A stretch of DNA of 64,000 bases, from positions 62,788,255 to 62,852,254 of the forward strand of contig OZ024933.1 in NCBI GenBank assembly GCA_964017235.1, read 5' to 3'. The DNA is from Sabellastarte sp. h YS-2021 (Eukaryota; Annelida; Polychaeta; Sabellida; Sabellidae). The notes under the pieces are model-generated. The model searched no databases and was not told where the DNA came from. It saw nothing but the letters and a program-made list of their open reading frames with translations. Below are positions 56,760 to 64,000 of the stretch, piece after piece; position 1 is the first letter of the stretch, and the number at the start of each line of letters is the position of its first letter. The position numbers and the translations under genes are program-made.

Positions 56760-57110
56760 CGGGGATTGTGGTCTGGGGAGGCCTGAGGAGGCCTGAGGAC
56801 GCCTGAGGACGCCGGTAGTTAATTGTGTGTTAGTTGGCTCTTAGTCCCAGGAGGCCTGAGGCGTCCTGGGACCCAGTCGGTTTGTGTCCGACAGGATCGT
56901 GGTTGAAACCGACCCGAAAACTGGCTTAGTCGGTTCTTAGTCCCAGACCAGTCGGGGACTGTCTGCGGCCGCCTGAGGCGTCCTGAGGTGTCCTGAGGCG
57001 TCCTGGGGACGATCTGTTCTTAATCCCAGACTTCAGTACCGACCCAGTATTCCCGCCCATTTTTGTCTTTTTTCAACCGACTGTGCACGATTAAGGGTCG
57101 CCGACAGGAT
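56760..57110. repeat. right subterminal GC-rich repeats of the Harbinger element
   Basis: GGCCTGAGGAGGCCTGAGG, ACGCCTGAGGACGCC, TTAGTCCCAG, GCGTCCTGGGACC and TCTTAGTCCCAGAC recur, matching the left-end words at 52140-52680. Confidence 0.7.
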
Positions 57111-57140
57111 CGGGGCTTAATCTTTTGGTGGAACAGGGGC

Positions 57141-57495
57141 ATAAGGAAAAATTGATAATCAGCTTGTGATTTATGTCACGTTGTTATTGTTCATATAACT
57201 ACATTAATTTACCATTTTCAAAAAAGTGTTATTCCTATAAATAATATCAGTTTGGTCTGTTTTTATTCAGTAATTTCTGTATGTAATACTTCATTGTTAT
57301 AACAGTATTAAATGTTTATAAACATGTACATACATGTATTTAATGACTATGTGTGATTATATTATTTTTGTATTGGAAAAACAACCACATATGAAACTAT
57401 ATTTTTGTACTAAAAGTGACTTATAAGCCCATATGGGCTGGGCATTTTAGGTGCATGTCACTATAATAAATGAATAAATAAATAAAAATAAATAA
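57141..57495 (+). mobile_element. LINE 3' UTR and tail, downstream of Harbinger insertion
   Basis: Continues the LINE that ends its frame at 52080. The tail AAGTGACTTATAAGCCCATA-TGGGCTGGGC ... CATGTCACTATAATAAATGA and the (AATA)n end are shared with 38960-39085, which marks the true 3' end of this LINE family. Confidence 0.75.
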
Positions 57496-57653
57496 CGAGT
57501 AATGGCAAATAATTCTTTGTGATAATGTTATTTCGCAAAAGTGCAATTAACAGATATCAAAGATTTTTGGATGCTGTAATCAATGCCCTTTATCCTCTGT
57601 CCTTTACACACTTATTTATGTTAGTTTTATTTGGAAGTGCAATTGACTTAAAA

Positions 57654-57786
57654 GAGATAAAGTGCTATAAGAGTTTTATTAAATCAGATTCTTATTAGAT
57701 TGTGATTTTAGTCTTTTGTTTAATATATTTTCTTTGAGAGTACAGTAATTTCCGGGGGGGGGGGGGGGGGGGGATTTGGCAAAGGG
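57654..57786 (+). repeat. right arm of the inverted repeat around the LINE-Harbinger block
   Basis: GAGATAAAGTGCTATAAGAG-TTTTATTA, then a 20-base G run (57754-57773) and GATTTGGCAAAGGG. It is the inverted counterpart of 49837-49985. Confidence 0.6.
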
Positions 57787-58612
57787 ACGACTTGTCTATG
57801 ACTCGTCTCAGACATTGTTGTTTTTCACTTCCGTTAATTTAAAACCAGTTTAGGTTGGTGAAATATAAAAGAAACAATAAGTAAATATTGGCAATGCAGT
57901 CACTCTTATGTGGCAACTTTTATTCATTATTAATTATTGTTAGTATCAATATATTCTTTCAGTTGGGAATCCACTGGCTCTTTAATGCGATTTAAATGAT
58001 AAAAGCTCCAAAGAAAACTACTGAAATTACTCAGGCATCATAACCTCTGCCAAAATATGTTTGTGGGTGCATTTATTTGTCTGTCTTCGCAATAACTACA
58101 TAGCTCATGAACACATATATAGCTCATGAACCCCTATTTCAGTGATTTGGGGTTGGTGGTTGACAAAATGATGAATTTTACGTTCTGTTTATGGTCTTAT
58201 CAGGAAAGACCCTAAGTGAACCCCACAGGTCATCATGAACTGAATTCGAACACAAGGTCACAAAGATGAGACCCAGGTGATTAAATACCAAACTTGTTAA
58301 TTACTCAGAGCTACTGAGGCCACTACTTCCTGTAGCACTGTCTCTATTTGACGTTTCATACACACAACTCGATGACACAATACTTTGAATGTTCACGTTT
58401 GCTGGAAAATGAAATGTGTAGTGCAGTCTCTATATTTTATGCAAAGTAACACAAACGAGTTGATACAAATAAATTTATTGCAATGTACACAGTGTAATAA
58501 TACTTAGCTAAGTGGATCACACCACAATAACGTACCCTGCAATCTCTTGTAAACAAGAAGTGCACATATAGATTATCATTATGCAGCTGGACTTGGCAAT
58601 TGAGGTACCTAC

Positions 58613-58800
58613 CTCGAATTGGCACAGAATGGAATAAAACAATGAATTCTAGCCAATCAAGAACCCTGTTTCCTTTTTCATTTTCTTCACATTGAAGAGG
58701 GCTTGTACCTAAATCTATTGTATTTGGTCGCATCAGGTTTGCTGTGCTAGAACTAATATTTAAGGTGTTATGACTTATATTTTGACTGCTATGTGACATT
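58613..58800 (-). CDS. possible coding exon of an unidentified gene
   Basis: On the minus strand an acceptor TTTTGTTTTTATAG ends at 58801 and a donor CGAG/GTAGGTAC follows base 58613. Between them a 188-base frame reads MSHSSQNISHNTLNISSSTA, NLMRPNTIDLGTSPLQCEEN, EKGNRVLDWLEFIVLFHSVP. It is Ser/Asn-rich then Glu-rich, with no family recognised. Both splice sites are good, but no partner exon was found, so it may be chance. The receptor gene's stop codon lies upstream at 60226, so this would be a separate gene or alternative 3' end. Confidence 0.28.
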
Positions 58801-58867
58801 CTATAAAAACAAAACCATGTTCTCTTGTATCTATAGAAGTTTACAATGAATATTTGAGGCCATTTCA

Positions 58868-59833
58868 TATATTCATACCATGACCATATTTAGTTCTCAA
58901 ATATTCACAGATTGCAGGTGTATTCTTGGAAATATAGACTAATTGTTACCTTGGCGGTAAATTATTTAGCATGAAAAAATATATATATTTAAGTAAATAT
59001 GTGGGTTTTGTGTGTATTACTTTCTCAAGCATGATCTGACTTTCACACATAGACAACAAGGGGATAAGATATTGAGTCAACAAACGATGTAAATTCTTTT
59101 GGCAGTTCAGTTAATCCAACAATCTACAAGTATTTAATAATATTCTGAATAATATTAAGTATTTAGTCAAAGAGACTCTGGAGAAACCTCGTCCAGAAGA
59201 TACGTCTTGGATACAAAAATTAAGGACACTTTCTGTCTTTAAGTTGAATCTACTCAATTTCCAGAAGAAAGCACTGCTTGTCATCTTATACCAGACTGTA
59301 GGTCAGCCAGCAATACACAGAAATGAAACATTCTTTGGTTTTACTGCATCTTCCATTTTCAAGCTTTATCCTTGGATAAATGAAAAAAGCTAAACTAATT
59401 TGAAACAGTTTAAAAGGACATATGTACATTTTTCAACCTCCCAGTGGCCATTTCATTGGATTAATTTATACAGGTATGGAAATGTATGGCATGGTTTACT
59501 TCCCAGAATTCAAAAACCATGGTGTTAATATATATAACATATATATTCTTCAAGTCACTTTATCAATGGGGATACCAGGCTTATCTGTTGAATCATAAAC
59601 ATGGGTTGTACAGATGAAACCATTATGTAAAACTGATGCTAGAACTAAAATATTGGTCACATTTTGAGGTGTAGCAGCACAATAAACAGTTATTTTACAA
59701 AGTGTCATAAAGGTGGTTCTAACATTTAACACATAATAGTGACATAGAGTTAAGCATCAGAAGATTGATCAACAGTAACTGCTGTTTTCTTAAAAACTGC
59801 CACATTCGATGTTTATAATGTTCAGATTATGTG
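58868..59833. other. non-coding stretch downstream of the receptor gene
   Basis: No gene recognised. Bases 59745-59835 (GTTAAGCATCAG ... AAAACTGCCACATTCGATGTTTATAA) resemble 62320-62405 in a receptor intron (GTTAAGTATCTG ... AAAACTGCAACATTCATTGTTATC), so both belong to a short dispersed repeat. Confidence 0.45.
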
Positions 59834-60095
59834 CACTAACAGGGGCGGATCCAGCTTTTAAATAAGGTGGGGGTTCACATCAGACATACCATAACTAGGG
59901 GGGTCGGGCGGCATGCCCCCCCCCCCCCCCCCGGGAAAAAATTAATTAATTAATTAAAGATATAGTGCATTTCCTGTAAACTTAACAAATAATTTTGTAC
60001 TTTGGGTGGAGCCCCTTTACATTACTTTTCAAGGGGCGGGGGTGGGGGTGGGGGGGTGCGAACCCCCTGACCCGCCCCCCCTGGATCCACTAGTG
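59834..60095. mobile_element. 262-bp MITE, CACTA- or hAT-like ends
   Basis: Starts CACTAACAGGGGCGGATCCA and ends TGGATCCACTAGTG. It has a 17-base C run (59916-59932), (TTAA)n-like sequence and a G-rich block (GGGGCGGGGGTGGGGGTGG, about 60035-60053). The left end is shared with 31206-31250 in the nested insertion. CACTA at the left and TAGTG at the right fit EnSpm/CACTA; a flanking ACTAA repeat would fit a hAT-like reading instead. Confidence 0.6.
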
Positions 60096-60225
60096 ACTAA
60101 AACATATAAGATTATTTAGTTTACATAAATTAGATGAGTTACATTCTGCTTTGTAGGAACAGTTTTTTCAATACTTTGCTATAATGTAGCCAACAAAGAA
60201 AGAAAATGTCTTAAACCTAGTTCTT

Positions 60226-61082
60226 TCAAGTTGCCTTTCCCCGCATAGTTGCCACAGATATGTATATAATGAACATAAGAAAACCCATCACACAAAGCCA
60301 AAATATAAGCATGTCAAATGATCGGCCAATGTACTTCCATTCCTCTCTAATACTTGCTGCATCCTCCTCTTTGACTACTCTTTCACCCATACCTTCAAGT
60401 ATGGACAAGATCTGCCTGATGTCTTTCACCACAAACTCTCCTCCTGCAGTGTCTTTTTCTGTATTACGTTGATGATTTTTTGGGGTGTAAGACCGTCTTT
60501 TGGATGGAACAGCGCCATTTTGTTGATCTAGTCTATGTTTGGCTTTATCCTTTGACACAATAACAGTTTGACTGTCTTCAGAGAGCACACTTTCCTTACT
60601 ATGTCCATTTGGTTTTTGCTCTTCAACTAGTCCAATATTTTGCAATGTAATACCTTTATATTTTTCATCTCTTTGATGTTGTGTCTGTCTTGCCATTTCA
60701 CCAGCATCTAGCTGCACCACTACTTTCATTGTGCAATTATTTCTTGTCACCTGGTTTTTATCTGTGTCATTCGCCAGTGATGACACCGATCGTGTTGGTG
60801 ATGTTTGTTGTTTGGCATGACCATCTTCAACAAAGTACTTTTTGTAGACATCCTTGTCTTTAATAGCTTTCCCTTTTACATGCTTTGGACTACTCCTTTC
60901 ATCAATGAATTCATGTTTGTATGTATGGTAGAAAGACAGTCTTGTGACTTTTGGGATGTAGTAAAGGAACACCTTTCTGATCCATTTCGGAGGTGGGTAT
61001 TCACATTCTCTGAGGTAAGAGACAACCATGGAGGATAGCAGGGAAGCTGTGGCCAAACTCATCACAGTAAGAACCAGTTCAG
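60226..61082 (-). CDS. nicotinic-receptor-like subunit, terminal exon (TM3, loop, TM4)
   Basis: 857 bases on the minus strand; starts two bases into a Thr codon after acceptor TATTTCAG and ends at TGA (60228-60226). TM3 reads ELVLTVMSLATASLLSSMVV, followed by the conserved CEYPPPKWIRKVFLYYIPKV. An intracellular loop of roughly 200 residues, rich in Lys/Asp/Ser/Gln, leads to the amphipathic helix ILSILEGMGERVVKEEDAAS and IREEWKYIGRSFD, then TM4 MLIFWLCVMGFLMFIIYISV and the C-terminus ATMRGKAT. Order and motifs are those of nicotinic acetylcholine receptor subunits, pentameric ligand-gated channels of the plasma membrane. Confidence 0.93.
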
Positions 61083-61354
61083 CTGAAATAGAAATGGCTG
61101 GGACTTTTAATGCATGGAAATGACTATTTGTTCATTACTAACATGTTCCAGTTTCCTGTTTTTAATCAAAACCTCCCATTTCAACTTTGCATAAATTATG
61201 CTTGCAAAACACGAACAAATATGAAAGAATACTAAGGAATGCTAAGCCATGTTCTGCTCCAGTCAAAACATGGCACAACTTTAGAACAAAATCTTTGTGT
61301 TTCTTTTTTGTTGTGTAATGATAGGCGATCTTTTATTACTTAAGACCTGCATTG

Positions 61355-61583
61355 ACAATTTATTTATTTGTTTGGGGTTTTATGTAACTTTCAACACTGT
61401 GCAGGTCATATCACAACAGGTAGGTTTTTGGGCAGAGGAAGCCAGCACATACAGTTGGTCAAGGTTCTGTACTGTAAACTGCCAACTATTGGTTAGCAAC
61501 TAGCAACTTTCCCACATGATGTCAGGGGTTTGAACCGCCGACCTCAAAGGTGGGAGGCATAGGCGTTACCATCAAGGCCCCTA
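61355..61583 (-). repeat. tRNA-derived SINE (family 1) in a receptor intron
   Basis: TTTGGGGTTTTATGTAACTT, TCAACACTGTGCAGGTCATA, GGTTCTGTACTGTAAACTGC and GGGTTTGAACCGCCGACCTC align with 39280-39500. Same orientation. The tRNA-like head is decayed. Confidence 0.8.
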
Positions 61584-61929
61584 TTTGCATTGACAAAAAG
61601 CACAAGCTAAAAATATAGGCTTTGGCCACAGAAAGTAAAACCAGTTAACCTTTTAAATGTGCTTTTGAAAGGTAATTATATAATTTCTGCTTGAATTCAA
61701 CTTGGCAAGAAAACACCTTAAAACTGACCAATATAATTGATGTATGGCCACCGAAACATCAGCTACCATTTTCTTTTTCTTACATATATTGTAACATCCT
61801 GGAAATATTCAAGTGTTACTTATGAGAACCAGCTAGTGATTATTTTTTTCATATTGTCTTTTGTGCCAAGATGGCATTCAGAATATATACATTATGCAAA
61901 AGACACTGTAGTCAGCAATAATAACTCAC

Positions 61930-62191
61930 TAATTTTGGGCACAGCATCTGAGCTGACTGGGGTGATCTCCATGATGACAATCTGGAAGACAGAGAATGCT
62001 AGTACCACAGTGATACCCAGAGACATCTTCTCACCACATTCCGCTGGCAGCCAGAACACACCCAGCGTGATCAGACCCATGAAGGCTGTGGGTACGATGA
62101 TATTAATGTAGAAATACAGCGGCTTACGTGACCAGTGCAGGGTGAACTTGACTGCACTAAATCTATCGTCGTACTTCAGAAAGGTTTCACC
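61930..62191 (-). CDS. nicotinic-receptor-like subunit, exon with TM1 and TM2
   Basis: 262 bases between acceptor CTTTGCAG (minus) and donor GTGAGT; 87 codons plus one base. It reads GETFLKYDDRFSAVKFTLHW, SRKPLYFYINIIVPTAFMGL (TM1 with its conserved Pro), ITLGVFWLPAECGEKMSLGI, TVVLAFSVFQIVIMEITPVS (TM2) and SDAVPKI. GEK before TM2 supplies the intermediate Glu ring of cation-selective channels. The region equivalent to loop C has no YxCC vicinal cysteines, so it resembles a non-alpha subunit. Joined codon: A + CT gives Thr. Confidence 0.94.
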
Positions 62192-62723
62192 CTGCAAAGA
62201 TATAATGCAAGGCGTGTGGCATGGTATGCAATGCAACCAGCAGTTTTGTACAGGAATACATTTGGGTTGATGACACTGCTGGTGCAGGGTGAACTTAACA
62301 GAACATAACATTGGCATAAAGTTAAGTATCTGGATAATTGATACAGAATGTCTTTTGTCTCCTATAAAACTGCAACATTCATTGTTATCAGTGTTCAAGA
62401 TATGCTTAACCAAAAAAAAAACCCTGAAAATTTAGATCATTAATAAAATATGAGTTACATTCTCTTATTCACCTTATTTCAATACATTGCCACCCTTAAA
62501 CCGAGAAGTGAGACAGTCCAGAATTTTTATGCCTTTGTTTTAATTTTGCCACAATCACATTTGTCTGTTACTAGATATATAGGCACATGCTTGGAAAACA
62601 AATATTAAAACGAAATACCATAAACTATTTTATGCTTATCATGTCCTTATTGGATGGGCATGGATTGGGCATTGGAATTTTGAATAGAAGAGCTGCTTAT
62701 TATAACTTTTTAACACAGTTTAC

Positions 62724-62994
62724 CTCTGCACCATCCAGTATCCACTGTGGGTCAGGTTCTGCTGTGTCCAGGTTGATTGCAGTACCATTAATCAGGCTGA
62801 GCTTGACTTTGGCTTTTTCATACTGCCAGCTCTCCACCTCTACAGCACAGTGCTGCTTATCAAATGGGTAGAGGGTAAGGTCAATATCACAGCTAGTGGT
62901 GAGCACCCCACCGAATGACCAACGTATCTTACCATCAAAATGCACCTGAAGGTGGAAATCTCGCTTGTAGGTGATCTCGTAGAAACTTGATACA
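62724..62994 (-). CDS. nicotinic-receptor-like subunit, extracellular Cys-loop exon
   Basis: 271 bases after acceptor CTTTGCAG (minus), ending at GAG before donor GTAAAC; one base plus 90 codons. It reads VSSFYEITYKRDFHLQVHF, DGKIRWSFGGVLTTSCDIDL, TLYPFDKQHCAVEVESWQYE, KAKVKLSLINGTAINLDTAE and PDPQWILDGAE. The Cys loop is C-x13-C with YPFDKQ, diagnostic for Cys-loop receptors, and LINGTA offers an N-glycosylation site. The start codon, signal peptide and first extracellular exons lie beyond the right edge of the window. Confidence 0.95.
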
Positions 62995-64000
62995 CTGCAA
63001 AGATAAACACAGGAACTTGAAACACAGCAAAGACTAACTTTGAAACTGGGCAGATTATAAAAAAAGTATGGGAACTGGATACATTCAAATACAAGAATAG
63101 AAACTGGATACACTTCAAGATGCATATTGTTGTTGTACTAATCTATGTTATTCCATACCAATACTTATTAACACAACAATTATATGCTGTGAAACTATGT
63201 TGCCTCATAATTACATTATCGCAGAAGCTAAGATACCACAAGCCTAAGGTTGTAATTTATGTCACTGAGAGGGTGTGTTGCTCAGTCACCTAGGGCATTG
63301 GTCATGAGCTTAAGATGGCTATGGTAGGTAAGGGATGATATAAAGCTCAATGGCAACCAGTAGCCACGCAAATTTTTTGTGTGGTTCCTGGGAGCCTGTT
63401 TGGGTTTATACATACATGCTGGTGTAAAGTGGGTCTCTTCATCTGGCCACTTAGAAATTCAATTTCACACCATGTCAACCCATAAATGAATTTTCTTAGA
63501 TTTACCAATCATTGCAGTCAGAACTAGATGCTTGCTTAGCAGTACCTAGGTCTTGGGGTAAGGTGGCTAACACTTTAACTAGATATGTAATTACTATTTT
63601 ATTATTTTATTATAACTGAGCTTTATGCTACCCCTTTATAGAGTGCCATATTTTTATACTAGTTTTTTTTTATCTGTAACGTAAGTTTTATCTTTTTGTA
63701 TGATTTTTCTTTATCGATTTCATATGTCATATTAAGTGGCACTTTTTCCTGTATTAACATATCAAGTTTGCTGCTGTTATTCTCACCTTTAATGGTTATA
63801 TCAACAATTCAGTAATTTTACTAAAATTTTGCTTGTACAACCTGTGCATGAAAAATTAGTCGAGTAAATATGTTTCTAAATATCGAGTCTTAGTGATCTC
63901 ATTGGTAATTTCTTTTAATTATTGTTAATATCAATCTCACAGTTACTCTACTTTATCAAAGGCTTTCTTAAATTCTGTAAATTCCAGTTTTCTTTGCAGT
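62995..64000 (-). other. receptor intron with repeats near the acceptor
   Basis: Intron upstream of the Cys-loop exon; no further exon was recognised before the window edge. Bases 62980-63125 contain an irregular ~30-bp tandem repeat (AGAAACTTGATACACTGCAA, GGAACTTGAAACACAGCAA, GGGAACTGGATACATTCAA, GAAACTGGATACACTTCAA) that includes the splice acceptor itself. Bases 63275-63450 (TGTTGCTCAGTCACCTAGGG-CATTGGTCATGAGC) may be another tRNA-derived SINE. Confidence 0.5.

Larger units (their letters stand above)
52099..57140. mobile_element. complete PIF/Harbinger DNA transposon
   Basis: A 5.04-kb element with two convergent genes, a plus-strand MADF/Myb-like protein and a minus-strand DDE transposase, the standard Harbinger pair. 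Ends: GTGTTCCACCACACGACTAA on the left, CTGTTCCACCAAAAGATTAA as reverse complement on the right (core TGTTCCACCA identical). ATA on both sides (52096-52098, 57141-57143) may be the 3-bp target duplication. Both genes are intact, so it may be autonomous. It is inserted in the 3' UTR of a LINE. Confidence 0.92.

Overview
The window looks like nuclear DNA of an invertebrate animal, most probably a mollusc (a bivalve would fit). The evidence is: spliced genes with GT-AG introns, two animal gene families (flotillin-2 and a nicotinic-type Cys-loop receptor), AT-rich introns, and a dense load of tyrosine-recombinase retrotransposons, LINEs, tRNA- and 5S-derived SINEs, MITEs, satellites and long poly-C/poly-G runs. 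The species assignment is inference. There are no bacterial operons or CRISPR arrays.

1-20,650: the 3' two thirds of a plus-strand flotillin-2 gene in six exons whose phases join exactly. The intron between the first two exons (15.4 kb) is a transposon nest: a ~350-bp tandem satellite, an antisense gag-pol-recombinase retroelement of the Ngaro/DIRS-like group with all catalytic residues intact (4.8-9.2 kb), then a sense DIRS-type element (9.5-15.6 kb) with perfect 173-bp inverted terminal repeats and an internal complementary region but damaged reading frames. A 314-bp hAT-like MITE lies just before the third exon.

20.7-43 kb: largely non-coding. It holds a second hAT-like MITE with an exact 8-bp target duplication, another MITE, a heavily decayed second copy of the same DIRS family (29.7-35.2 kb) carrying a nested insertion, a ~140-bp satellite rich in AGGTCA half-sites, SINEs and LINE tails.

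43-49.8 kb: one probable terminal coding exon (a small single-pass membrane segment), two copies of a tRNA-derived SINE, a 558-bp palindromic MITE, and a decayed CR1-like LINE containing a 5S-rRNA-derived segment.

49.8-57.8 kb: a nested stack. A LINE with a broken reverse transcriptase is interrupted in its 3' untranslated region by a complete PIF/Harbinger transposon encoding a DDE transposase and a MADF/Myb-like partner. Inverted copies of another repeat flank the whole block.

58-64 kb: a minus-strand nicotinic-acetylcholine-receptor-like subunit gene, three 3' exons (Cys-loop, TM1-TM2, TM3-TM4); its 5' exons lie beyond the window. A possible extra minus-strand exon is at 58.6-58.8 kb.

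The host genes are unrelated to each other. Most of the remaining structure is explained by mobile-element insertion, nesting and decay. Family calls come from reading motifs by eye; no database search was possible.
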